In this document: positions 8,787 to 16,971 of the stretch, in pieces
Layout of the letters: each line of letters begins with the position of its first letter
How positions within the stretch are numbered: position 1 is the stretch's first letter
From: Flavobacterium psychrotrophum
Lineage (GTDB): Bacteria; Bacteroidota; Bacteroidia; Flavobacteriales; Flavobacteriaceae
Assembly: GCF_003403075.1 (NCBI RefSeq)
Contig: NZ_CP031557.1
Location: forward strand, 3,038,001 to 3,102,000
Direction of reading: 5' to 3'
Length of the DNA: 64,000 nucleotides
Notes under the pieces: generated by a model
Seen by the model: the letters and a program-made list of their open reading frames with translations, nothing else
Databases searched by the model: none
What the model was told of the DNA's origin: nothing
Program-made: the position numbers and the translations under genes

Positions 8787-11700
8787 TGCTTGATTATTTT
8801 ATATGTTGTAGTATTCCTATTGCATTTTAAAGCTAAAAAATATACACCCGATGCAAGGGTTCCCCCTTCTTTAGTTGTGGGTTCCCAGTCAAAGACTGTT
8901 TTAGCTAATAAGTTCTTTCCTTTGTGCTGCGCTACTAACCTGCCCGAAGCATCCCTGAGTTCTATCTCAAAAGTACTGCCCATGTTTAAAGGTAATGGTA
9001 TCGAAATACTATTTTTAAACGGATTAGGATATGGTGCCGTTTTATCGTTAAGCTGCGGCTTATCTGATGCCAGTACCGCCTGCCCATACACTTCCAGTTC
9101 GTAGATAGAATATCCCCATACCGATGCGCGCTGTATGCCACTTACCCTTACATAACGGGCATTGACAGATAAGCCGTTAAATTCATTATCCAGTTCTGTA
9201 TTGTTATCTACCATTTGCAACACTGTCCAGTTAATGCCATCAGTAGAAGTATCTATGCTGTATTTAGAGGCACGCGCTCCCTCCCACTTTATCTTAATGC
9301 GGTTTATCTGGTATTGTTCCAGCAAGTCTGTCATTAGCCATTGCGGGTCAGAATAATTACTTTCCCAACGTGTAGCATAACTGCCGTCTGTGGCTTTGCC
9401 TGCCGTATTTATAGTGCCAAATGTTGATGAAACCGTAGTAGGCTTAAACAATGCCAGATTCTGGATCAGACCCATTTCAGGGTCATTATACGGTGTAGCC
9501 TTTACTTGCGGCGTTATACCCTGTAATTGCGACGATCTTACTTTTATGGTAACCAGCTTGCTCTCTCCGGGGAACAGTGTAAAGTATCCCTTATCAATAA
9601 AAGCAGGCAAAATAGCTTGCCCTGTCGCTGGGTTAACCAATTGCACACGTACTGCAAAAGCGGTTTCCTGCACGGGATTGCTTATTGTAGCTGTTACTAC
9701 TGTTTCATCTGCTCCGGCCTGTACCTGTTGTGCCACAGTAAGTGTTACCGGGTGGAGGGTATTGACGTAGTTATAATTGTTTTCGTTGAGCGTAGGCCAG
9801 TAAAAGTTTTCTGAAACCACAGCGCCGGAAGCATCCGTTAGCCTGAGTCTTTCAAAATATACCTGCGTTAGCCTGGCCGTATCAATATTCAGGTTGCCAA
9901 AAACGTCTGCCACCTTGGCATCTGCCGCCAATTCAGGCAGGTTTGCCTGAAAAGTATACTGCGTTTCCCCATGCAGGTTTACAATCTCCAGGCTGGCATT
10001 AAGCCAGGAACGGGCTGCACCTGATGTATTAACTACTTCAAATTTACCGGTTGTTGGTACTTTTAAAATATGTACCGGTTCGCAGGCTGCCTTAACTCCC
10101 CAGTATGCACCGTTAAGGTCATAATAGTAATCATAAGTTTGCCAAAGCATTGATGGATATGCCGACTGGCTCATCCAGATGATGAGTCCGGAGGCATCAT
10201 TGTTAAGGTTGTGCAGCCAGCCCTCATACATGGCCTGGTTAACCTGTATGTTTACCAACTGCGATTTCTTACAGAACTCCTGTATGCTGCTACAATTGCC
10301 ATAGTAGTTATTTACAGTTTCAAAAAACTTATTGGCATTAGCCGCCGGTGCGTAGGTATCGCCAAAAAAATGCTGCTCCCACATGGTATTGCGTGGCCAC
10401 TGGTTTGCCTCCGGCATAAACTTCTGAAAACTATCGTAGTTAGGAAATACTGCCGTACCCAGTTCGCTGCGCATGCCGTAGCTTTCTATGGCGCCGGGCA
10501 TTCTTGGGGCAGTATTAAAATACTCTGCCGGATGAAAGTTTTGCCACGGCCCGCTGCCACTCATACTGCCGTGGTTTGAGTTGGGCTGAAACCAACGGTC
10601 ATCGCCGTCGTACTGGTTTACTGCGCTCCTGTACATGCTTACATAATCGTCTGGCGGGGTCATTTCGTTAGCACCACACCACAATGCTATTGAGGCATAG
10701 TTGCGGTTACGCTTTATCTTTTCGGCAACATTATTCCTGAAAACTTCAAAATCCGGCCAGTTAAAATAAGTTGTAATCAGCCAGAAATCATCCCACACCA
10801 TGATGCCGTGCTTGTCGCAGGCTTCATAAAATTCTTCATCTGTAGTAGCCCCTGTCCAGTTACGAATCACGTTGTAATTCATTTCTTTATGAAGCCGTAT
10901 CTTGGTATCATATTCGTCTTTTTTGCAACGCAGCATATATTCAGACATGCCCCAGTTACCCCCTTTGAGAAAAATCTTCTTTCCGTTAATATATAAATGG
11001 AATACATCTCCTGTGGTATCATAACTATACTCCCTGATGCCAAACGTTACATTCTTCTGGTCAGATACGGTACCGTCTTTCTTAAATTCGAAATTACAGG
11101 TGTACAGGTTTTGCGCACCGTAGCCATTTGGCCACCACAGCTGCGGATTATTAACCGTAAGCTCAGTTACTGCATTTACAGTACCATTTGCAGGAATGGT
11201 AACCGTTTTAGAAAAGGGTATGTTGCCCGGCATAATTGTACCACTCAAAACACCGGTTATGGCCTTACCAGAATTATTTTTTAGCTCTGCCGATATTTTT
11301 AAATTAGCAACGGCCTCAGATAGTACTTTGGTCCTGATCCACGGGTCGTTTATGGTAACTTCGTTAGAAGTACTGATGTAGATATCATTAGTTATACCGC
11401 TATTAAGGCCGGGAACATAAGGCATCCAGTCCCAACTTGCACTGGGTATATAAGTGGGGCTTGCAGAGCAGTTAAGTGCGCCCTGCGGCAGGTATACCAG
11501 TATGGCAAGCGCATTGCTGCCCAATGTGTTTATAAAGCTTGTAATATCATATTTTCCGCGCTGTAGTATTCCTTTAATGTTCCCCAGGAAATGGCCGTTA
11601 AAGTACACATCGGCATCGCGGTTTACCCCTTCAAGGTTTAGCCATTTTCTATTTCCGGAAAGGCTGGCAGGGATTGCAAGTTCTGTGCGGTACCAAAAAT

Positions 11701-12007
11701 TTTTGTTATACTTTGTGCGGTCAGCCCTATAGATGTTATCGCCATAGTCAGGATTTTCCTCAAAGCCCTGTGCCACATAAGCAGCAAAAACAGTACCCGG
11801 CACTGTAGCTGTTACCCACCCCGAAGTATCATAACCCGGCTGCAAAACGGGCGCCGTGTTAGTTACCTGGTCTGCCGGATAAACCTTCCAGTTTGTTAGC
11901 GGATTACTGCTATCAAGGTTCAGCATATTCGATTGTGCAAAGGCCGCCGTACAAAGCAGCCGAAGCAAAAAATATATCAGGATAAAATTAGTAGGTCTTT
12001 TTTTCAT
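8783..12007 (-). CDS. Secreted GH2 hydrolase with terminal discoidin domain and T9SS sorting domain
   Basis: The 1074-residue product has a Sec signal (RLLCTAAFAQ), GH2 sugar-binding domain (about 75-215), Ig-like domain, a TIM barrel with acid/base motif ALWCGANEM (Glu448) and nucleophile candidate MRSELG (Glu515), C-terminal beta domains, a discoidin (F5/8C) domain at 850-975 (NLALFKPTTVSS to YELEVYG) and a type A T9SS domain (APYPNPFKNSISIPL near 991-1005, ending TTYKIIKQ). It should therefore be anchored on the cell surface, unlike its lipoprotein paralogue two genes downstream. It is the first gene of operon B behind a promoter with a LacI-type operator at 12031-12046. Likely beta-mannosidase or exo-glucosaminidase-like. 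Confidence 0.9.
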   Translation of the reverse strand: MKKRPTNFILIYFLLRLLCTAAFAQSNMLNLDSSNPLTNWKVYPADQVTNTAPVLQPGYDTSGWVTATVPGTVFAAYVAQGFEENPDYGDNIYRADRTKYNKNFWYRTELAIPASLSGNRKWLNLEGVNRDADVYFNGHFLGNIKGILQRGKYDITSFINTLGSNALAILVYLPQGALNCSASPTYIPSASWDWMPYVPGLNSGITNDIYISTSNEVTINDPWIRTKVLSEAVANLKISAELKNNSGKAITGVLSGTIMPGNIPFSKTVTIPANGTVNAVTELTVNNPQLWWPNGYGAQNLYTCNFEFKKDGTVSDQKNVTFGIREYSYDTTGDVFHLYINGKKIFLKGGNWGMSEYMLRCKKDEYDTKIRLHKEMNYNVIRNWTGATTDEEFYEACDKHGIMVWDDFWLITTYFNWPDFEVFRNNVAEKIKRNRNYASIALWCGANEMTPPDDYVSMYRSAVNQYDGDDRWFQPNSNHGSMSGSGPWQNFHPAEYFNTAPRMPGAIESYGMRSELGTAVFPNYDSFQKFMPEANQWPRNTMWEQHFFGDTYAPAANANKFFETVNNYYGNCSSIQEFCKKSQLVNIQVNQAMYEGWLHNLNNDASGLIIWMSQSAYPSMLWQTYDYYYDLNGAYWGVKAACEPVHILKVPTTGKFEVVNTSGAARSWLNASLEIVNLHGETQYTFQANLPELAADAKVADVFGNLNIDTARLTQVYFERLRLTDASGAVVSENFYWPTLNENNYNYVNTLHPVTLTVAQQVQAGADETVVTATISNPVQETAFAVRVQLVNPATGQAILPAFIDKGYFTLFPGESKLVTIKVRSSQLQGITPQVKATPYNDPEMGLIQNLALFKPTTVSSTFGTINTAGKATDGSYATRWESNYSDPQWLMTDLLEQYQINRIKIKWEGARASKYSIDTSTDGINWTVLQMVDNNTELDNEFNGLSVNARYVRVSGIQRASVWGYSIYELEVYGQAVLASDKPQLNDKTAPYPNPFKNSISIPLPLNMGSTFEIELRDASGRLVAQHKGKNLLAKTVFDWEPTTKEGGTLASGVYFLALKCNRNTTTYKIIKQ

Positions 12008-12030
12008 TGGTCATTTTTTAGCCTTCAATC

Positions 12031-12076
12031 GCTAAAACGATTTAGCAAAAGAATTAAATAATTATTAATTTACAAA
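12031..12076 (-). promoter_or_regulatory. Promoter and operator of the GH2-GH43-GH2-esterase operon
   Basis: The operator GCTAAAACGATTTAGC (12031-12046) is a near-perfect palindrome and the best match in the locus on both arms. On the minus strand TTTG (12076-12073), a 19-bp spacer and TTCTTTTG (12053-12046) precede it; the last G of the -7-like element is the first base of the operator. This is the same geometry as at susD and at 14949-14994. The operator lies 24 bp upstream of the start codon. Confidence 0.75.
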
Positions 12077-12119
12077 ATATTTCTGCCTAAAATTATACAC
12101 CAAATAATAAACAGATAAA

Positions 12120-12152
12120 TTTCCCTGCCTTACAACAAGTAAAGCAGAGAAA
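12120..12152 (-). terminator. Terminator after the CBM/propeller gene
   Basis: On the minus strand a 14-bp stem with two G-U pairs (TTTCTCTGCTTTAC / GTAAGGCAGGGAAA) closes on a TTGTT loop. It is followed by a moderately T-rich stretch. It lies 40 bp after the stop of the gene at 12193-14817 and upstream of the next operon's promoter. Confidence 0.65.
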
Positions 12153-12192
12153 CTTTAATCTTATTAAGCCATTTTGGTCTAAAAACTCATTA

Positions 12193-14817
12193 TCAGTTTT
12201 TGATAACACGATATATATTAACCGTATCAGAAATTACATGTACCATATAAATACCGCTGCTTAACGGCTGTGAAATATTTGAAGTATTCAGTTCGAAATA
12301 ATCTTCCTTAGTCGTTTTATCAGAAAACATGAGTTTACCTGTAATATCATAAAGCGCTACCAGTTTCTCTCCAATTGTATTTCCTAACGGAATATTTACA
12401 ACATTAGTAAACGGTACAGGATAGGGCTTTGCGCCTGCCCTTGCAATACTTTCATTTGCACCCGGTGCTGCCATCCTCATTCCTGAACCTGTTGCAATAA
12501 TAGGTGCCGCATAGCCAAATAATTCTATTTCGGCTACCTGTAATGTAGTACCGGAATTATTGGTCATATTCAGCCTGAAGTATTTAAAACTTTTATTATT
12601 GGTAAATGTAAACGTCCTTTTTTGGGTGCGTGAAGCAAAATCTTCGCCAGTACGTGTATCAATCGTTGTCCATGCCGAGCTATCATTAGAGCCTTGCAGT
12701 GTCCAGTTTAACGGATCCCTTTCCGGCGCATCGTTACCCGATGTAATGCTGTAGCTGTTTAGTATGTAGCTTGTAATACCCTCATAAGTTACATATGCCG
12801 AAGCATGAAACGTAAGATATTTTGTGGCACTGCTATTATCGATAATCTTGCTCACTACTTCGGCAGCAGGAGAATCATTATACTGCGATGTAATAGTCCC
12901 GCCAAGATCAGTAATATCAACATTACTTACAGGTGTTCCATACACCTCCAGTTCTTTAATAGAATAGCCCCATATTGTAGGGCGTTGTGTGCCATAAATG
13001 CGCACATAGCGTGCTATATCGGCCAAGGCGGCATGATTATTAACTTCGTCAGCATTATTTTTTATTGATTTGATGGTCTGCCAGTTAGTACCATCATGCG
13101 AAACCTGGATAAGGTAAGCTGAGGCTTTAGCAGTTTCCCAGGTAATTTTTATCTGGTTTATTTCATATGATGCCCCCAGGTCTACAGATAGCCACTGAGG
13201 GTCGCTGTATGGGCTCTCCCAGCGGGTAGCTGTAGTGCCGTCTACCGCATAACTGGCCTGATTAGTACCATAAGTGCCCGAAACCGTTACTGCTTTGTTC
13301 AGCGCCAGGTTATCTGCCCCGGTATTGCTGGTATATGGCGAGAGCCCCAGAAGGTCAGTCTGGATGTAGCGCTGCCTATACCAAAATTTATCTTTCCAGG
13401 CATCACTCCACCCCTCCCATGAGTTTACAGAGTATGATATCTGGAATTTACCGTTAGGTAACTGGTGGTGTATGTTAGGCAGGTACCACCAGTATTGCTC
13501 ATCGTCCGGTATGGTGTAAATTGTTTGCGCTGTAGTCCATGGGCCCTGAGGGCTTTGTGCAAAAGATACCTTTACATCCCTGCTTAGTACCGGCATAGAT
13601 ATCTGGGCATAATTGCCTTTTTGCAGTTTGATAAAGCTTTCTGCTCCAACAGGATTTACAGATTGCGACTGGCTTACATCGGTTACCCAGGTGCTGCCAT
13701 TATAAAAACGCCAGGTACCTTTAGTACCCAACAGGTCGCCTTTAGCACAACGGGCTACGTGTGTATACCTGTCCCAGGTGCCCACGTTTATTGTTTTATA
13801 CAAATAGATATAATTACCGTCTTTAAAAAAAGACTCATAGCCATTTGTAAAACTTTGTTGCTTGGTAATACCTTCCAGCACAAGACCCGGATAAGAAAGC
13901 GTTGCTACATATGTTCTGTTTGTGGCAACAGCTCCTGCGCTTTCATTTAAAAGTTCTACAAGGTAAACCAGTATTTTATTCTGGTCGAGTATTGCGTCGC
14001 CTACCCAGTAAAAGTTGTCAACTCCGGGACTGGGCGATGCCTCTATAGATTCGAAATAGCGTGTTGTAGTACTCTGGCTACCGGAATACCTGCTGTGAAG
14101 CAGTCCGTCAGCTTCTTCCACAACCATTGCATTTCGCAAGAACTTTGCACCGGAATTGTGAAATTCATTGTCTGTAATATCATTTGTGCCATAGAACGAG
14201 TCGTTGAAAAAATAAGCTATCCTTCCGTCAGGTAGTTGCAACGAAATATCATTATCGCCTGCTGTCCAGCCCCATCCGGCAGCATAAGAGGCATTCCATT
14301 TAAAGGTTTGCTCTACATCAATAACGCCGCTATCCTGGTCTAATATTTCTACCCCATCAATATAATAGGTTGCCGCATTTTGATAGAAAAAGTTAAGGGT
14401 AAGCGCTGTAGAGAGTGTTTTAAACGGCAGGTGGTACAGCTTCCAGTGCGGTCTGATTTTATAGTGTACTTTTTGGGTTTCATTACCGGCTACCGAAACA
14501 TACAAATCGGCATCGGCACTGGCTTTCGCCCAAAATCTTACTAGGTATGTGTCTTTAGGGGTATCTGTAAAAGTTGTATTTGTAGATTTTATAGCCTCCT
14601 GTGTGCTACCCGCCTGGGTAACTACAACTTTTAGCGATTTAGTACCTTCCCTAAATTCGGTTGTTTCTGAACTAAAAGTGGCTTGTCCGCTTGAAAAGGA
14701 ATTACTCCATGAGGAAGTTACTCCGTTTTCAAAACCACCATTTGAAATAATCTGGGCATAGCCACTACATACAAAAACAAATGCAATAGCAAGGGCAAAA
14801 AGATAACGCTGCTTCAT
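12193..14817 (-). CDS. Secreted CBM / DUF5005-DUF4185-like beta-propeller / double discoidin protein with T9SS domain
   Basis: The 874-residue product has a Sec signal (FVCSGYAQ), a CBM4/9-like beta-sandwich (23-162, IISNGGFENG to YYIDGVEIL), a propeller-like domain (170-490, with TAGDNDISLQLPDGRIAYFF and SFAQSPQGPWTTA) resembling DUF5005 or DUF4185, a discoidin (F5/8C) domain at 502-627, a second more diverged one at about 632-770, and a T9SS domain (PYPVPFTNVVNIPL near 798-811, ending NIYRVIKN). It is a single-gene transcript with operators upstream and a terminator downstream. The propeller's function is not known to me. Its three carbohydrate-binding modules and surface location make it the best local candidate for a backbone-cleaving enzyme; that is inference. 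Confidence 0.85.
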   Translation of the reverse strand: MKQRYLFALAIAFVFVCSGYAQIISNGGFENGVTSSWSNSFSSGQATFSSETTEFREGTKSLKVVVTQAGSTQEAIKSTNTTFTDTPKDTYLVRFWAKASADADLYVSVAGNETQKVHYKIRPHWKLYHLPFKTLSTALTLNFFYQNAATYYIDGVEILDQDSGVIDVEQTFKWNASYAAGWGWTAGDNDISLQLPDGRIAYFFNDSFYGTNDITDNEFHNSGAKFLRNAMVVEEADGLLHSRYSGSQSTTTRYFESIEASPSPGVDNFYWVGDAILDQNKILVYLVELLNESAGAVATNRTYVATLSYPGLVLEGITKQQSFTNGYESFFKDGNYIYLYKTINVGTWDRYTHVARCAKGDLLGTKGTWRFYNGSTWVTDVSQSQSVNPVGAESFIKLQKGNYAQISMPVLSRDVKVSFAQSPQGPWTTAQTIYTIPDDEQYWWYLPNIHHQLPNGKFQISYSVNSWEGWSDAWKDKFWYRQRYIQTDLLGLSPYTSNTGADNLALNKAVTVSGTYGTNQASYAVDGTTATRWESPYSDPQWLSVDLGASYEINQIKITWETAKASAYLIQVSHDGTNWQTIKSIKNNADEVNNHAALADIARYVRIYGTQRPTIWGYSIKELEVYGTPVSNVDITDLGGTITSQYNDSPAAEVVSKIIDNSSATKYLTFHASAYVTYEGITSYILNSYSITSGNDAPERDPLNWTLQGSNDSSAWTTIDTRTGEDFASRTQKRTFTFTNNKSFKYFRLNMTNNSGTTLQVAEIELFGYAAPIIATGSGMRMAAPGANESIARAGAKPYPVPFTNVVNIPLGNTIGEKLVALYDITGKLMFSDKTTKEDYFELNTSNISQPLSSGIYMVHVISDTVNIYRVIKN

Positions 14818-14849
14818 AAATTTGATTTTTTATTTAAACGATTAATTTC

Positions 14850-14865
14850 ACTAAAACGTTTTAGT
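14850..14865. promoter_or_regulatory. LacI-type operator in leader of the CBM/propeller gene
   Basis: ACTAAAACGTTTTAGT is a perfect 16-bp palindrome. It lies 32 bp upstream of the start codon at 14817 and 99 bp from the promoter-proximal operator at 14949. In the leader it could act as a roadblock or as the second partner in looping. Confidence 0.75.
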
Positions 14866-14948
14866 AATCAGGCTGTAATTTTCCCCACAGTTGTTTTTGT
14901 CTAGAATAAAAAATTGTATTGGGAAATGACTGTGATTTTATTAAAATC

Positions 14949-14994
14949 ACTAAAACGTTTTAGCTAATTTAGTTAAAATATTTTAACTTCCAAA
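14949..14994 (-). promoter_or_regulatory. Promoter and operator of the CBM/propeller gene
   Basis: The operator reads ACTAAAACGTTTTAGC at 14949-14964. On the minus strand TTTG (14994-14991), a 19-bp spacer and TAAATTAG (14971-14964) precede it, with the same one-base overlap as at the other two promoters. The spacer itself contains the perfect palindrome AGTTAAAATATTTTAACT (14971-14988). A further inverted repeat, GTGATTTTA / TAAAATCAC, lies at 14932-14950 and touches the operator. Confidence 0.65.
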
Positions 14995-15020
14995 TTTTAA
15001 AGCCATTATAATATCAAATC

Positions 15021-16061
15021 TTAATTTTTTCGCTGGTTTAGCGGCAAAGTAGATTCTCTTGTTTCAAGAGTAGTATTTAATATTTTAGACTCATATCCCT
15101 CGTTTTCTTCTTTACTCTTCAGTAATTTCAGCATAAGGTTCATGGTTTCTTTAGCCATACTTTCAAGAGGCTGGCATATAGCGGTTATGGATGGATTACA
15201 AATAGTAAAAAGCTCATTATCGTCAAAGGTAATGATACCAAGTTTTTCTATACGCTCAGGAAAATGCTTACGCAATACCTCCATGCCCAACTGTGTAAGA
15301 TAATTTGTTGCAAATAGTATAGAATCCAGATTCGGATGTTCAATAAAAAAGTCTTTTACTTTTTCCCTGCTTGTTTCGCTCGTGTCCAGTTCAAAAGGCA
15401 GCAGTAGTATGTTTTGCTGCATCCCGTTCTCATCTGCATATACTTTGTAACCGTTAAGGCGGCCCAGCATTTGGGTTTGTGTAACATCTATCGACATAAA
15501 CGCCGGATTGGTAAAGCCATTTGCAGTAAGGTGTTCAAGCCCCTGGACAGATGCCTTTTGATTATCGATACCCACATAATCTACATCCATACCCTCATAA
15601 TACCTGTCTAATAGTACAATAGGAATATTTTGGGTTTGAAGTGTTTTAAGTTTCGACTGTAAACCCGGAGACGGAATAATTACAAAACCATCTACCTGCC
15701 TGTCGTTAAACAGGTCGATAAGCTCAAGCGATTTATTATCCTGGTTCTCGTTGCTGCAAAACAAAACCTTGTATCCGTGCTTGTAAGCAGAGTCTTCAAA
15801 AATACGCGCAAGTTTAGAAAAGAACGGGTTAGAAATATCTTCGACCATAAAAACGAGGATTTTCGATTCACCCGTACGCAGGCTTTGTGCCAGCTGATTG
15901 GGCTTATAATGTACCTTTTTTACGTAGTCTAAAATATTTTGGGTAACCTCATCAGATATGCGTTTTTCTTTTGCTTTACCGTTAAGTACAAAAGAAACGG
16001 TTGTTACCGAAACACTTAGTTCTTTTGCGATATCTTTAATTGATACACGTTTGTTTTTCAT
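15021..16061 (-). CDS. LacI-family transcriptional regulator of the polysaccharide locus
   Basis: LacI regulators are sugar-responsive dimers or tetramers that bind palindromes with a central CG. The 346-residue product has the N-terminal helix-turn-helix (residues 6-27, VSIKDIAKELSVSVTTVSFVL), the hinge (YKPNQLAQSLRTGES, about 52-66) and a periplasmic-binding-protein-like effector domain (VFMVEDISNPFF, VDGFVIIPSP, IPIVLLDR). It lies in the middle of the locus, and operators of the expected type flank the neighbouring transcripts. No operator is visible in its own 74-bp upstream gap, so it may be expressed at a constant level or by read-through from the esterase gene. The inducing sugar is unknown. 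Confidence 0.95.
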   Translation of the reverse strand: MKNKRVSIKDIAKELSVSVTTVSFVLNGKAKEKRISDEVTQNILDYVKKVHYKPNQLAQSLRTGESKILVFMVEDISNPFFSKLARIFEDSAYKHGYKVLFCSNENQDNKSLELIDLFNDRQVDGFVIIPSPGLQSKLKTLQTQNIPIVLLDRYYEGMDVDYVGIDNQKASVQGLEHLTANGFTNPAFMSIDVTQTQMLGRLNGYKVYADENGMQQNILLLPFELDTSETSREKVKDFFIEHPNLDSILFATNYLTQLGMEVLRKHFPERIEKLGIITFDDNELFTICNPSITAICQPLESMAKETMNLMLKLLKSKEENEGYESKILNTTLETRESTLPLNQRKN

Positions 16062-16135
16062 AAACTTGAAATTTAAAGCATGGATTGTGTCCTGCTTTAC
16101 TTAATATTTATTCAAAAATAATTTGGTAAAGTTAC

Positions 16136-16966
16136 CTATTTCTGAAATTGATTGTTAAAAAAAAGCAACTGATACTGTATGGCATTCGCCCAAAACTCCC
16201 AGGTGTGGCTCCCGGGGCTTGATATAAAAGTATGCTGAACCTTACTGACAGCAAGCTTTTCATGCAACTGCACATTGGCATTATAAAAAAAATCGTCTGT
16301 ACCACACTCAAAAATAATTTTTGGAGAGCCTGCATTAAATAGCGATACCATATCTATAACACTATACATTGAACTGGCTGTGATATAAGAAGGTTCATCG
16401 CCTACATACTCCTTAAGCTCCCAGTTCTTTTCAAAAGGTTTAAGGTCTACCCCACCACTCATACTGCCGACAGATGCGTATACATCCTGGTGCTTTAGCG
16501 CAAGATACAGCGCGCCATGCCCACCCATGCTAAGGCCTGTAATGGCACGGCCTTCTTTTTTAGCAATGGTGCTATATTTGGCATCAATACTACTAACCAG
16601 TTCTGATGCTATGTAGGTTTCATACTTTGAGTCCTGCTTTAATGGGCTGTCTATGTACCAGCTGTTATAATTACCATCTGCACATACAATAATCATGTTA
16701 TAACGGTCTGCATAGTCTTTAATGGCAGGCACTTTTTTAACCCAGTCACCGTAGTTTCCACTGTAGCCGTGCAGTAGATATACTACGGGGTATTTGATTT
16801 TTCGCGAATACTTTTGCGGCGTAATTACTACTGCCTTTATATGCTTTTGCATACTGTTACTGTAGGTATCTACTGTGTCTACTTTTGCAGCAAAAACAGT
16901 AAAACCACAAAGCAGGAGCAGTACTACTGCCCCCGCCCTAAAACGTGTTATAATTTTATTAAGCAT
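16136..16966 (-). CDS. Esterase D-type alpha/beta hydrolase (secreted)
   Basis: The 276-residue product has an N-terminal signal (VVLLLLCGFTVFAA) and an alpha/beta-hydrolase fold of the esterase D group, which includes CE1 acetyl and feruloyl esterases and S-formylglutathione hydrolases. Seen: oxyanion block YLLHGYSGNYGDW, nucleophile elbow TGLSMGGHG (Ser146), Asp224 in ECGTDDFF and His254 in GSHTWEFW. It is the last gene of the GH38-SGNH-GH92 operon, 5 bp after the GH92 stop. The signal and context favour a glycan esterase (acetyl or hydroxycinnamoyl) over formaldehyde detoxification. Substrate not determined. Confidence 0.88.
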   Translation of the reverse strand: MLNKIITRFRAGAVVLLLLCGFTVFAAKVDTVDTYSNSMQKHIKAVVITPQKYSRKIKYPVVYLLHGYSGNYGDWVKKVPAIKDYADRYNMIIVCADGNYNSWYIDSPLKQDSKYETYIASELVSSIDAKYSTIAKKEGRAITGLSMGGHGALYLALKHQDVYASVGSMSGGVDLKPFEKNWELKEYVGDEPSYITASSMYSVIDMVSLFNAGSPKIIFECGTDDFFYNANVQLHEKLAVSKVQHTFISSPGSHTWEFWANAIQYQLLFFNNQFQK

Positions 16967-16971
16967 TTGTT

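Noticed and set aside
16062..16135. Autoregulatory operator before the LacI gene
   Set aside because: The gap contains GGTAAAGTTACC-like sequence but no CG-centred match to the locus palindrome, so autoregulation is not supported.
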